From CAZAMP01 sp964486455 (GTDB taxonomy: Bacteria; Eisenbacteria; RBG-16-71-46; CAZAMP01), in contig CAZAMP010000008.1 of the NCBI GenBank assembly GCA_964486455.1, positions 1 to 64,000 of the forward strand: a stretch of 64,000 nucleotides of DNA, in the 5' to 3' direction. The translations under genes were made by a program, and so were the position numbers. Below are positions 26,915 through 35,566 of the stretch, one piece after another. The notes under the pieces were generated by a model. The model ran no database searches and was not told the DNA's origin. It saw only the letters and a program-made list of their open reading frames with translations. The first letter of the stretch is position 1. Each line of letters starts with the position of its first letter.

Positions 26915-28258
26915 CTACGGCGATGCCGCTTCCCCGCAGCGCAGGACTGCCATGACGTGGGGGAGTAGCGCTTCCGCGATCAGGCGGTTTCCGGCCGGAG
27001 TCGGGTGGACGACGTCGCTGAAGAGCGATCCACCGCCGTCAGTCCGCTGCGCCGCGGTTGCGAGGATCTCCGTAACATCGACTAGCGTCGCGCCCTCGGC
27101 GCGTGCCACGTCGCGGATGATGTCGTTGTAGGTGGCGACCACGTTGCGCTCCTTGTCGAGCGCGTCGGCGGCACCGAATTCGCGCCGGGCCTCGGTTTCA
27201 TGCCCCGCCGCTTCGAGGGCCAGCCCGTTCAGATATCGTGGTAGCGGCCAGCCCGGTCGCTCCGCCGCCGCGGCGGCGAGGATGGGGGCAACGCCTCGAA
27301 GCAGATCCGGAGTGAGCTCCTCATTCGCGAAGATGAGCCGCGCCACCGGTCTCCGAGCTTCCTCAGGAAGCTTCTGCATCAGCCATCGAAACTGGTTCGC
27401 CCATCGCCGCCGGCCGTCTCTGTCGATCACCGGAATCGGATTCTCGACCAGAGGGACGGATGGACGTGTCGGAATCGTGAGAAGGATGGGAACGGCTCCA
27501 TCTGCGTGGATGCTCCGGACCAACGCGCTGATGTTCTCGCGAAAACGATCAGGCGACACGCGCGGCGTGACGTCGCGAAGTTCAGGTTCGGGTAGGCTCC
27601 CGAGAATGACCTTGCGGAGCGCCCGGTAGACGAAGACGCGATGAAGCGGTGACGTGACGGCGATGCGGTTCTCCATGACCCTCATCTTTTCCGCGTCCGT
27701 GGACGCCGAGAGATGGTGGTCGTTATAGCCGAATAGCAGGGTGACCACGCGCGGCGATTCGGGCCGCACCGCGAGCTCGTAGAGGCGACGGCCCTGCTCG
27801 GAGCTGTATCCCACAATCCCCGCATTCAGCACTTCCGGAGCGTCCGGGCAGTCCAGGCGGGTGAGCAGCGACTCGAGCAAAGCGGGGTACGTCTCTCCGA
27901 AGTCCGGGGTCGTGTAGCCGAAGGTGGCGGAATTTCCCATGCAGGCGATCGGGTAGCGGGCCGGATCGTGTGTGCCGGGCGCTTCCCGAAACCCGGCGCG
28001 GCTGATCCGGATCGACCCCTCTTCGTAGTCGGACTTCGGCTTCCAGAGAAGTGTTCGATCGGGTTCGTGGTAGAGGTTTCGGAGATGGTCGAAGAGCTCG
28101 GGGAACTGGAGCTGCGACGACGAGCGGACCTTCAAATCTGGCCTCGTGAGACGCAGCGCGACCTCCGCCAGACCCAGCAAGAGGACCAAGAGCACGAGTC
28201 CGACAGAAATCGCCCTCAGCCGGCCACCGGAGGCGTTCGTCTTGTCCGTCTTCGCCAT
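26915..28258 (-). CDS. Membrane-anchored SGNH/GDSL-like hydrolase
   Basis: This 447-residue protein has a short basic N-terminus and one membrane segment at about residues 16-33. The SGNH fold is indicated by IACMGNSATFGYTT (block I region), LNAGIVGYSSEQG, a Gly-Tyr-Asn-Asp in block III (LLFGYNDHH), and a C-terminal DVVHPTPAGNRLIAE block with the catalytic Asp-x-x-His pattern. Such membrane-tethered hydrolases often act on acyl groups of polysaccharides or lipids in the periplasm; the substrate is not evident. The gene lies two bases downstream of a GT39-like glycosyltransferase in the same operon, which supports a glycan-related role. Confidence 0.8.
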   Translation of the reverse strand: MAKTDKTNASGGRLRAISVGLVLLVLLLGLAEVALRLTRPDLKVRSSSQLQFPELFDHLRNLYHEPDRTLLWKPKSDYEEGSIRISRAGFREAPGTHDPARYPIACMGNSATFGYTTPDFGETYPALLESLLTRLDCPDAPEVLNAGIVGYSSEQGRRLYELAVRPESPRVVTLLFGYNDHHLSASTDAEKMRVMENRIAVTSPLHRVFVYRALRKVILGSLPEPELRDVTPRVSPDRFRENISALVRSIHADGAVPILLTIPTRPSVPLVENPIPVIDRDGRRRWANQFRWLMQKLPEEARRPVARLIFANEELTPDLLRGVAPILAAAAAERPGWPLPRYLNGLALEAAGHETEARREFGAADALDKERNVVATYNDIIRDVARAEGATLVDVTEILATAAQRTDGGGSLFSDVVHPTPAGNRLIAEALLPHVMAVLRCGEAASP

Positions 28259-28260
28259 GC

Positions 28261-29796
28261 CTACCTCTCGTTCGTCACGCGATACTCGATCACGCGAACC
28301 GGGACGCCCAGAATGCCCATGCGCCAGCCTTCGCCCGCGATCTTACGACGCGTGAACTCTCTGTCGAGGAAGCTCTCCAGCACGCGTCCCAGAGGATCGG
28401 GCGTCAGTACTGCCCAGAACCTACCGCCTGCGCTCCTTCCGGAGAACTCCCTCTTCAACAGGGGCCAGAACTCCTCGAACAGCTCGTTCGGGTTCCGGCG
28501 ACGGATCTTCCCTATGGGTAGGTTTCCGGGATGGGTCTCGACGTCGACCGGAAATGACACGAGTCGGGCCGCTCGACCGCCACGGTCGAGATAGTACTCG
28601 GTCGCCGCTCTCGTGAGCCCGCAGCAGACAACTACCTCGCCGTCGGCCACGCGTTCGATGAGAAAATGCGCGAGATCCCGGTCTCCGGACTTCACATCGC
28701 TTTGGTGATAGCCCACGAGCGTGAATACGGCCGGAACGAGCGCCACGCCCGCCACGATGGGCAGTAGCCACCGGGGCCTTAGTGAAGCGACCGCTACCCC
28801 GGCCAAGAGCGCGAAGGCCGGATAGAACAGGATGTCGGCCCGCCCGACCACATAGATCGGGCGGATGATGATCGAGAACACGTAGATGATCAGAAGCGGG
28901 ATCACGGCGAACGCCACGACGGCGGCAACCGGGGCGGGACGACCGCGGGATCGTGACATCCTGACCACCAACGGGATCAGCAGAGCCACGAAGATGACGA
29001 GCGCGAGTGGACGGAACGCGCCGGCGTCGGGCACGCCGATGTACGGAGGTACCTCACCGCCTGGAACGAACGCCTCGAGGCTCGCCAGCGGTGCCGTGGC
29101 ACTGAAGAAACGTTCGATCCACTCGGTACCGCCGAAACGGATCTGAGCGATGAGCGACGGCACCCATGGCAGGTAGAGAAAGAGCGCGATCGCGTGGGCG
29201 GCGTGGAGCTCCCGTAACCCGGACCGCGCGTCGCGTCGAAACGCCACGTACGCGTACGCGGCGGGGATCAGCAGCAGACCATAGTTGTGAAGGTACTCCG
29301 CCAGCACCAAGGTCATCGCGTAGGCGATCCAGCGTCCACGGCTGGGCGACTCGACAAGTCGATCGAGACTGAGGAGCGCCAGCGCTCCGATGAGCGGAAG
29401 GAACGCATAGTAACGCGCGTCCTGTGCGTGATAGACGAGTAGCGGCGAGAGCGCCACGAAGAGCGCGCTGAAGGCCGCGCCGCGACCGAATCCCAACCGC
29501 CTGCCCGCCGCATAGCACGCGACGGCGGTGAGGATGCCGGCGATGGCCGAGGGGAGACGCAGCGCCAGTTCGCTCGATCCGGCGACGGCGCTCCACAGCC
29601 GGAGGAATAAATAGTAGAGCGGAGGGCCGGAGTCGAAGCGAAGCATCTCGAAAATGCGGCCGGCGCTCGACTGCGACAGGAGTGCCGAGTAGGCCTCATC
29701 CAGCCAGAGTCCGCGCGCTCCAAGGCCCGCCAGTCGCGGCAGTCCGGCCACGAAGAGCAACAGAAGTATGAGGCCGATTTGGTTCCGATTCTTCAC
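28261..29796 (-). CDS. GT39/ArnT-like membrane glycosyltransferase
   Basis: This is a 511-residue protein with about ten membrane segments. The GTG at 29796 is chosen because it starts directly before the first membrane helix; the open frame extends upstream to 30366 but crosses the roadblock gene. The first periplasmic loop carries LWLDEAYS, the Asp-Glu signature of polyprenyl-phosphate sugar transferases of the ArnT/PMT group, followed by PPLYYLFLRLW. A soluble domain of about 130 residues closes the chain. It should transfer a sugar from a lipid carrier to a periplasmic acceptor. It is the first gene of a two-gene minus-strand operon with the SGNH hydrolase. Confidence 0.82.
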   Translation of the reverse strand: MKNRNQIGLILLLLFVAGLPRLAGLGARGLWLDEAYSALLSQSSAGRIFEMLRFDSGPPLYYLFLRLWSAVAGSSELALRLPSAIAGILTAVACYAAGRRLGFGRGAAFSALFVALSPLLVYHAQDARYYAFLPLIGALALLSLDRLVESPSRGRWIAYAMTLVLAEYLHNYGLLLIPAAYAYVAFRRDARSGLRELHAAHAIALFLYLPWVPSLIAQIRFGGTEWIERFFSATAPLASLEAFVPGGEVPPYIGVPDAGAFRPLALVIFVALLIPLVVRMSRSRGRPAPVAAVVAFAVIPLLIIYVFSIIIRPIYVVGRADILFYPAFALLAGVAVASLRPRWLLPIVAGVALVPAVFTLVGYHQSDVKSGDRDLAHFLIERVADGEVVVCCGLTRAATEYYLDRGGRAARLVSFPVDVETHPGNLPIGKIRRRNPNELFEEFWPLLKREFSGRSAGGRFWAVLTPDPLGRVLESFLDREFTRRKIAGEGWRMGILGVPVRVIEYRVTNER

Positions 29797-30111
29797 CGCG
29801 GCATCATAGCATCGCGTCCAACGAAGGGAGCGCGATGATGCGATTCGTTTTTTCGGCAGTTTTCCATTGACTCCTATCTTCTCTGTTGCTAGTGACTTCG
29901 AGGGAAGAGGTCTCTGAAAACCCCATCTGGTTTCGCCGGGGACCGATCGAAGAGCCGGACGGGGGCTCTTCAAGGCTGCGCTCCGACCTCGGACGAATCG
30001 CGGCGTCCGCCCCTCGGCGGGCGGAACGGCTACAGATGTGCGCGCCTGCGGTGCTTCCGGTCCGATAGGGCGCGTCGCGACAGTCGCGGCACCGGAAGAA
30101 GGAGGGTCTCC
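29797..30111. other. Divergent intergenic region, 315 bases
   Basis: It separates the glycosyltransferase (minus) from the roadblock gene (plus). A possible plus-strand promoter is listed below. The 60-codon frame at 29886-30068 shows no recognisable protein and is not called. Confidence 0.5.
29867..29895 (+). promoter_or_regulatory. Candidate promoter of the roadblock/mglA operon
   Basis: TTGACT (29867-29872), 17 bases, TAGTGA (29890-29895). The -35 is good but the -10 lacks the final T. The leader would be about 210 bases. Confidence 0.35.
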
Positions 30112-30618
30112 GTGGCGCAAGAAGATCGCTGGGCGCTGGTGGACGAGGACCTCGCCCCTTTCAGGGTCCTGCTCTTTCGCCTTCTCAGGAAATCGGCCGC
30201 GAAGAGCGCAATGCTGTCGGATACGTCCGGCCAACTCATGACCTTCGTCGGCGAACGTCCCGATCTGGATCTCACGGGCTTCCTGGCCCTTTGCGCGGGT
30301 GACTACGCTGCGTCCCACGAAATGGCGACTATGCTCGGAGAAGACAGCTTCCAGGCGCTTTTCCACCAGGGCGAAGAGAATCAGATCTACATCACGGCAC
30401 TCGGGGGCTCCGCGCTCCTCATCCTGCTGTTCGGCAAGGACAGCACACTGGGTCTCGTGCGTTGGGCGATTCGGAAGTACGAAGGGAACTTGATGAACGC
30501 GCTCAAGCAGGCGGTTCAGGCGGCCCGCGAGCGCTCAGGCGCGTTCACGGTCGCGAAGGCGGGTGATCCACTCGCCCAGGGTGTCGACGACGCACTCGAC
30601 GCCTTCTTCGATGCTTAG
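30112..30618 (+). CDS. Roadblock/LC7-domain protein, MglB-like
   Basis: This is a 168-residue protein with GTG start and GGAGG six bases upstream. The chain has the roadblock pattern: a helix, then a SDTSGQLMTFVG strand pair, a central helix, and YITALGGSALLILLFG followed by STLGLVRWAIRK. Roadblock proteins dimerise and act as GTPase-activating or anchoring partners of Ras-like GTPases. The MglA-family GTPase starts three bases downstream, so an MglB role is likely. The C-terminal 40 residues are an added helical tail. Confidence 0.82.
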   Translation: MAQEDRWALVDEDLAPFRVLLFRLLRKSAAKSAMLSDTSGQLMTFVGERPDLDLTGFLALCAGDYAASHEMATMLGEDSFQALFHQGEENQIYITALGGSALLILLFGKDSTLGLVRWAIRKYEGNLMNALKQAVQAARERSGAFTVAKAGDPLAQGVDDALDAFFDA

Positions 30619-30621
30619 GGC

Positions 30622-31224
30622 GTGGCTCAGATCAATACCGCTCGGCGGGAGATTCACCTCAAGCTGGTGTACTGCGGCCCCGGACTGAGCGGCAAGACGA
30701 CCAATCTGAGGTGGCTTCACCGGACGTTGCCGGACTCGGGTAAGGGCCGGTTGATCAGTCTTGCCACGAAAGACGAGCGCACCCTCTTCTTCGATTTCCT
30801 ACCGTTCGAGATTCCCAATGTCGCCGGCTTCAAGGTGCGGATTTCCCTCTATACCGCCCCCGGGCAGTCGGTCTACCGGAGCAGTCAGGGATTGATCCTC
30901 AACGACGTGGATGGCATTGTCTTCGTCGCGGATTCGCACCCGTATCGGATGGCGGCGAATCGGGCCAGCTTCGACAGCCTCAACCAGACGCTCGAGGCTG
31001 CGGGTGGCTCGCTCACTGAGCTGCCACACATCTTTCAGTACAACAAGCGGGATCTTCCGAACCGTGTCCCGCTCGAGGATCTGGAGCGCGCGTTGAACCC
31101 CGACGGCGTTGCGTTCGTCCCGGCGATCGCGACACGCGGCCGCGGCGTGTCCGACGTGCTCAAGGACTTGACCCGACAGGCGCTGAAGCAAGTGCTCGGG
31201 GGGAGCAAAAAGGGATCTCGGTAA
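30622..31224 (+). CDS. mglA: MglA-family small GTPase
   Basis: This 200-residue Ras-like GTPase has P-loop GPGLSGKT (19-26), RTLFFDFLPFEIPNVAGFK in the switch I region, the MglA-type switch II LYTAPGQSVY, and the base-specificity motif QYNKRDLPN (Asn141, Asp144). The DFLP and TAPGQ blocks distinguish MglA from other Ras-like families. In other bacteria MglA with MglB controls polarity, motility or envelope machinery. Here it lies in an operon with a roadblock protein, pgpA and cinA. No motor or chemosensory genes are nearby, so the process controlled is unknown. Confidence 0.9.
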   Translation: MAQINTARREIHLKLVYCGPGLSGKTTNLRWLHRTLPDSGKGRLISLATKDERTLFFDFLPFEIPNVAGFKVRISLYTAPGQSVYRSSQGLILNDVDGIVFVADSHPYRMAANRASFDSLNQTLEAAGGSLTELPHIFQYNKRDLPNRVPLEDLERALNPDGVAFVPAIATRGRGVSDVLKDLTRQALKQVLGGSKKGSR

Positions 31225-31231
31225 CATCACG

Positions 31232-31669
31232 ATGACCCGCATTCTGGCGACCTTCTTCTACACGGGGTATTTTCCGTTCGCGCCCGCGACGTTCGCGTCG
31301 TTGGTGTTCGGCACGCTGCTGTTCTTTTTGCCGACTCCGGCGCCACTCGTTTGGGTAATCATCACGCTCGCCGTCGCCGCGCTCGGGGTTGTCGTTTCGA
31401 CCCGGGCCGAAACGATCTACGGTCATGACGGAAGCCCCATCGTGATCGATGAGATTCTCGGCATGCTCATCACGCTCTTCGCGGCACCGAAGGTCTGGTG
31501 GGTCTATCTCGTCGGTTTCTTTCTCTTTCGCGTCTTCGACATCGTGAAGCCGTTCCCGGCGGGCCGATCGCAATCACTTCCGGCCGGCTGGGGTGTGATG
31601 ACGGACGACGCCATCGCCGGACTCTACTCACTCGCGGCACTGCAGCTCCTGCTCGCCGTCACGGGGTAG
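31232..31669 (+). CDS. pgpA: Phosphatidylglycerophosphatase A
   Basis: This is a 145-residue membrane protein. It shows the family blocks YFPFAPATFAS, IVIDEILGML, then FRVFDIVKPFPAGR and GVMTDDAIAG with the conserved acidic residues. It dephosphorylates phosphatidylglycerol phosphate in the inner membrane, completing phosphatidylglycerol synthesis. The upstream step may be the CDP-alcohol transferase at 15230. It starts seven bases after mglA and ends five bases before cinA. Confidence 0.93.
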   Translation: MTRILATFFYTGYFPFAPATFASLVFGTLLFFLPTPAPLVWVIITLAVAALGVVVSTRAETIYGHDGSPIVIDEILGMLITLFAAPKVWWVYLVGFFLFRVFDIVKPFPAGRSQSLPAGWGVMTDDAIAGLYSLAALQLLLAVTG

Positions 31670-31674
31670 CGACC

Positions 31675-32913
31675 TTGCGTGTGGCCATCATCACCATCGG
31701 AAGCGAAATCCTCGCGGGTCATACGCTCGATACCAACTTCCTCACGCTGGCGCGAGGGCTGTCCGGGATCGGTCTGGAGGTTCAGCGTCATCTGACGGTC
31801 GGCGATCGGCCCGATGAGATCCGGTGCGCCGTCGAGTCATCCATGCGTGAGGCGGATCTCGTCGTCGTGACGGGAGGTCTTGGCGGGACTCCCGACGACC
31901 TCACGCTCGATGTGGTGTGCGGGCTCCTCGGGTACGAGATCGTGGCCGACGAGGAGCGTGTCGCGCGGTTCGAGGCGGCGTATCAGAAGCGCGGCCAGTC
32001 GCTGCCGGAAGCCGCCCGGCGGATCGCGCGGACGCCGAAGGACGCGGTCCGCCTTCCAAACCCCGTCGGCCAGGCGTTCGGGATCTGGTTCGACGCGCCG
32101 GAGGCGATCGTCGTGCTTTTGCCCGGCATCCCCGCGGAAATGGAAGGCATCCTCACCACCGAGCTCATCCCGCGTCTCTCGGAAATGACCTCCGGGAAGA
32201 CCGCGTTTCTCTTCCGCATCGTCGGGATCGGGGAGGGGCACCTCAGCGAGTCGCTTTCCGCGCGGGGCGTGACCGGCCTCTCGTTTCTACCTTCCGCCGG
32301 ACGCGTCGATATCCGGATGGTCGTGCCGGCGACCGATCCGCTACCGGACGACGCCAAGCGCGCCGTCGATGCCATTCGCGAGGTGGCCGGACCGGCGCTC
32401 TATGCGGAGGAAGAGATCACGCTGGAGGAAATCGTCGGTCGAGAACTCACCCGGCGCCAGGAGACGCTCGCCGTCGCCGAGAGCCTCACCGGGGGATACG
32501 CGGGCGGCGCGATCACCCGCGTGCCGGGGGCGTCGGCATACTTCCTCGCGAGTGCCGTGACCTACTCAGACGAGTCGAAGCGCGAGTGGCTCTCCGTTTC
32601 GGCGGGGACGCTCGAGCGGCACGGAGCCGTGAGCGCCGAGGTCGCCGCCGAGATGGCGACCGGGGTGCGTGCCCGCGCGGGATCGGATTGGGCACTGGCA
32701 ACGACCGGGATAGCGGGGCCCACCGGGGATACTCCAACGAAACCGATCGGACGGGTCTACATCGGCCTGGCCTATCCGGATGGATCGGTCCACACATCCG
32801 GCTGGCTCTTTCCCGGGCGGCGTCACGGGATCACCCGGCGGGCCGTTATCATCGCGCTCGATCAGCTTCGCCGCGCGCTTCTTGGGCTGCCGCTGGCAGA
32901 GGGGAATCGTTAG
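31675..32913 (+). CDS. cinA: CinA family protein with C-terminal nicotinamide-nucleotide amidase domain
   Basis: The TTG at 31675 is chosen because the product then begins MRVAIITIGSEILAGHTLDTN, the standard CinA start; the frame is open upstream through pgpA. The 412-residue product is full length. The N-terminal MoCF-like domain has VVTGGLGGTPDD; the C-terminal PncC-type domain (from about 260) has VAESLTGGYAGG, AVTYSDESK and ATTGIAGPTGDTP. The enzyme deamidates NMN and repairs pyridine nucleotides. In many bacteria cinA is linked to recA; here the link persists across a 650-base gap. Confidence 0.95.
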   Translation: MRVAIITIGSEILAGHTLDTNFLTLARGLSGIGLEVQRHLTVGDRPDEIRCAVESSMREADLVVVTGGLGGTPDDLTLDVVCGLLGYEIVADEERVARFEAAYQKRGQSLPEAARRIARTPKDAVRLPNPVGQAFGIWFDAPEAIVVLLPGIPAEMEGILTTELIPRLSEMTSGKTAFLFRIVGIGEGHLSESLSARGVTGLSFLPSAGRVDIRMVVPATDPLPDDAKRAVDAIREVAGPALYAEEEITLEEIVGRELTRRQETLAVAESLTGGYAGGAITRVPGASAYFLASAVTYSDESKREWLSVSAGTLERHGAVSAEVAAEMATGVRARAGSDWALATTGIAGPTGDTPTKPIGRVYIGLAYPDGSVHTSGWLFPGRRHGITRRAVIIALDQLRRALLGLPLAEGNR

Positions 32914-33003
32914 GCGCGGAGTGGGCCTCGTCCCGGCTCCACGCTCGCTAGCGCTCGCGCCGCGCAGACGCGAGTCGCCTTGGACGAGACCCACCTCCGC
33001 GCC
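32913..33003. repeat. GC-rich hairpin repeat, copy after cinA
   Basis: The left arm GGCGCGGAGTGGGCCTCG begins on the last base of the cinA stop codon and continues TCC to 32933. The right arm is GGACGAGACCCACCTCCGC, continuing GCC to 33003. They pair over 20 bp with one mismatch and one bulge. The inner sequence shares CGGCTCC and CGCAGACGCGAGTCG with the copy at 26844. There is no T run after it. Confidence 0.8.
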
Positions 33004-33563
33004 ATCCGGATCCCTCGCCCGGCGCCGATCCCCGAATCGCGCGGCGTGGCCTCCCTCGCATAGCAGGTGGCTGGCAACGTGACGGGCGACCTGCTCGGCG
33101 CGGAGCCGGCCGAGAGCGACGCTGCCAATCTGCCGTTCATTTCTGTTGAGCTCCAATCCATCATCTGAGAAGTTGTGTGCTATCGTACAATTCATTGGTA
33201 TATAATGTGTTAGATTGGATTTTGTACCCGGGTACAAAATCCTACGCGCGATATCCTCTCAATCCCGGGCTTGAGGATGCTCTGAGCCGAGGGCGATAGG
33301 TCCGGCCGACGAGAGCTCCACCATCCCGACCCGCACACGAGCCGGGCCGCCGTCGGTCTGCCGTCACGACTTCGAAGCGCGTGTGTCCACTCAATCGTAC
33401 GGGCGAGTCAGCGCGCCCCTGCAAGCAGTGCGAGCATGTCAGGCTGTCCAGCGAACTCGATGCGATCGCGGCTCCGCCGAGGGGCACCGTGGCGGGACAA
33501 TGCGCTATCCGCTCTTGCTCCAGAGTGGACCATCCACGCGGCCGGCACTATGATCGTTCCACC
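33004..33563. other. Long non-coding stretch between cinA and thpR
   Basis: No convincing gene was found on either strand. The section 33140-33245 is strikingly AT-rich for this genome and carries -10-like boxes and a perfect palindrome (listed separately). The remaining 300 bases up to thpR are GC-rich and without recognisable signal; they may be a long leader or gene remnant. Confidence 0.55.
33217..33242. promoter_or_regulatory. 26-bp perfect palindrome, likely operator upstream of thpR-recA
   Basis: The left half is GGATTTTGTACCC and the right half is its exact reverse complement GGGTACAAAATCC, with no spacer mismatch. Just upstream lie TATAAT (33201-33206) in a TGGTATATAAT context that could act as an extended -10, and TACAAT (33186-33191). 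The palindrome starts about ten bases after the TATAAT, where a repressor would cover the transcription start. There is no T run on either strand, so it is not a terminator. LexA is an attractive candidate because recA is downstream, but that is inference. Confidence 0.6.
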
Positions 33564-34145
33564 ATGAGCATTCGCACCTTCACAGCGCTATTCCTTCCCG
33601 ATGAACCGCGACGCCTCGTCGCGAGCTTCATCCATAACATCCGGTCGGACGGCGACGGCGTGAAATGGGTTGCCCCCGAGCTTCTGCACTTCACGCTCCG
33701 ATTCTTCGGAGACCTCGAGGAAGAAAGCGTGGAGCGCGCCAAAGAGGTGACCACGCGCGTCGCCGCGGAATTCGCACCCATTCCCGTGCGGATCGAGGGG
33801 GCCGGGACGTTTCCGCCCGGCGGAAAGCCGCATGTCTACTGGCTCGGTCTCACTGAGGGCGGTGACCGTATCGTCCGCCTCTCCAGGGCGCTGGAGCGCG
33901 GCTATCGCGACGCCCGATTGGGGCACGCCGACAAGCCGTTCAGACCACATCTCACGATCGGACGTGCCGGACGACGTCGCGGGCCCTCAATACCGCCGTC
34001 CGGAAGGCTCAAGGACTACCGTGGTTTGACATTCGTGACGCCCGAATTTATATTGGATTGCGCCTGTGTGGTGCGCAGCGATCTGTCGCCGCACGGCCCC
34101 ACCTACACGCCACTTGCGGAAGCTCTGCTCTCCGGAGATGAGTAG
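33564..34145 (+). CDS. thpR: RNA 2',3'-cyclic phosphodiesterase
   Basis: This is a 193-residue 2H phosphoesterase of the LigT/ThpR family. Both catalytic HxTx motifs are present: HFTLRFFG (His42) and HLTIGRAG (His129), in a bilobal fold of normal length with MSIRTFTALFLP at the start. It hydrolyses 2',3'-cyclic phosphate ends of RNA. The ATG at 33564 is the family-typical start; the upstream open frame (to 33381) is unlike the family. The order cinA, thpR, recA, recX recurs in many bacteria. Confidence 0.92.
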   Translation: MSIRTFTALFLPDEPRRLVASFIHNIRSDGDGVKWVAPELLHFTLRFFGDLEEESVERAKEVTTRVAAEFAPIPVRIEGAGTFPPGGKPHVYWLGLTEGGDRIVRLSRALERGYRDARLGHADKPFRPHLTIGRAGRRRGPSIPPSGRLKDYRGLTFVTPEFILDCACVVRSDLSPHGPTYTPLAEALLSGDE

Positions 34146-34332
34146 GCTTTCCGACGGTTGCCCGACATGTCGTCGGTGGCCCCGCGCCGGCCTGTAGGTT
34201 GTCTCCTCGACGCCCCGGTCGGGGAGGGAGCCCACGCACTCTCCCCTTGGTGGCCGATTCCCCGGAGACGGCCTGGTTCGGTCGCGAAACAACGCGGCCG
34301 CAGGCGATGACGGACTGGAAGGAGTTAGAGAC

Positions 34333-35496
34333 ATGGCAACCGATCCGAAGAAGGAAAGCAGCCGCGCCTTCGAAATGGCCGTTTCCCAGATCGAAAAGCA
34401 GTTTGGCCGGGGATCGATTCAACGCCTCGGTGACGCGGCGGCCAAGGCCAAGGTCGACGCCGTCCCGACGGGTTCGCTAGGCCTCGACATCGCGCTCGGT
34501 GTGGGTGGGGTCCCGCGGGGCCGAATCATCGAAATCTACGGACCCGAATCCAGCGGAAAGACGACCCTCGCGCTAAGTATCGCGGCTCAGGCTCAGAAGC
34601 AGGACGGCACGGTCGTCTTCATCGACGCCGAGCATGCCCTCAGCCCTTCATTCGCGCGGGTCCTGGGTGTGGACATCGAGAACCTTCACGTGTCTCAGCC
34701 GGGCACGGGTGAGGAAGCGCTCGAGATCGCCGACCAGCTCGTGCGAAGCGGCGCGGTCGACGTCATCGTGATCGACTCGGTCGCCGCGCTCGTTCCTCGA
34801 AACGAGATCGAGGGCGAGATGGGCGACAGCCACGTCGGCTTGCAGGCGCGGCTGATGAGCCAGGCGCTTCGCAAGCTCACGGGGTCGGTGTCGAAGAGTC
34901 GTACCTGCATCATCTTCATCAATCAGATCCGCATGCAGATCGGTGTGATGTTCGGCAACCCCGAGACGACCACCGGCGGCCGCGCGCTCAAGTTCTACGC
35001 CACGATCCGCATGGATATCCGCCGCATCGCGTCGATCAAAGATCGCGACGAGGTCGTCGGGAACCGCATTCGCGTGAAGGTCGTGAAGAACAAGGTCGCC
35101 CCGCCGTTTCGGATGGCGGAGTTTGATCTGCTCTTCAAGGAAGGGCTCTCGAAGAGCGGTGAGATACTCGACATGGCCACCGATCGGAACTTCGTGACCA
35201 AGAGCGGCACGTGGTTCTCGTACGGTGACGAACGACTGGGGCAGGGTCGCGAGAACGCGCGTCGTTTCCTCCTGGAGCATCCTGAGCTTCTGGACGAGCT
35301 CGAACGGAAGGTCCGGGAGGCCGCGGGGCTGGGAGCGGATCCGGATGCGGATCCGGAAGCGGAAGGAGAGACGGCCACCGAGCGTCTGACTACCGAGGAA
35401 CGCGCCCAACCGAAGGCATCCACCGGAAAGCATTCGGCCAAGGGCGCCGGGAGAAAGCGGACCTCGCAGGCACAGTCTTCGGCCCGAGCCCAGTAG
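34333..35496 (+). CDS. recA: Recombinase RecA
   Basis: This is a 387-residue protein. It has Walker A GPESSGKTT (70-78), VVFIDAEHALSP, VIVIDSVAALVPR (Walker B), loop 1 EGEMGDSHVGLQARLMSQAL, and loop 2 FINQIRMQIGVMFGNPETT. The C-terminal tail after residue 335 is rich in Asp/Glu and then Lys/Arg, longer than average. It forms filaments on single-stranded DNA for recombination and for SOS repressor cleavage. AAGGAG precedes the ATG by eight bases. It is followed by recX. A palindrome 1.1 kb upstream may control the unit. Confidence 0.98.
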   Translation: MATDPKKESSRAFEMAVSQIEKQFGRGSIQRLGDAAAKAKVDAVPTGSLGLDIALGVGGVPRGRIIEIYGPESSGKTTLALSIAAQAQKQDGTVVFIDAEHALSPSFARVLGVDIENLHVSQPGTGEEALEIADQLVRSGAVDVIVIDSVAALVPRNEIEGEMGDSHVGLQARLMSQALRKLTGSVSKSRTCIIFINQIRMQIGVMFGNPETTTGGRALKFYATIRMDIRRIASIKDRDEVVGNRIRVKVVKNKVAPPFRMAEFDLLFKEGLSKSGEILDMATDRNFVTKSGTWFSYGDERLGQGRENARRFLLEHPELLDELERKVREAAGLGADPDADPEAEGETATERLTTEERAQPKASTGKHSAKGAGRKRTSQAQSSARAQ

Positions 35497-35566
35497 CGCA
35501 TCGACATGGCTGGACTATCTGCCGCGGCCCCGAGAGGCCGACGGATCGTCCGGCCATTTGTGTATC

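Noticed and set aside
29797..30366. N-terminal extension of the GT39-like gene
   Set aside because: The extension crosses the roadblock gene on the other strand and lacks similarity to the family, whose first membrane helix begins at the GTG at 29796.
31917..32951. 344-codon plus-strand frame overlapping cinA
   Set aside because: Out-of-frame Arg/Gly-rich translation; cinA in the other frame has all family motifs.
33217..33242. Palindrome as a terminator or dif site
   Set aside because: There is no T run on either side, and the sequence does not resemble the XerCD dif core.
33242..33563. Small gene or transposase remnant between the palindrome and thpR
   Set aside because: Short frames on both strands contain scattered Cys and Arg but no family motif; evidence was too thin.
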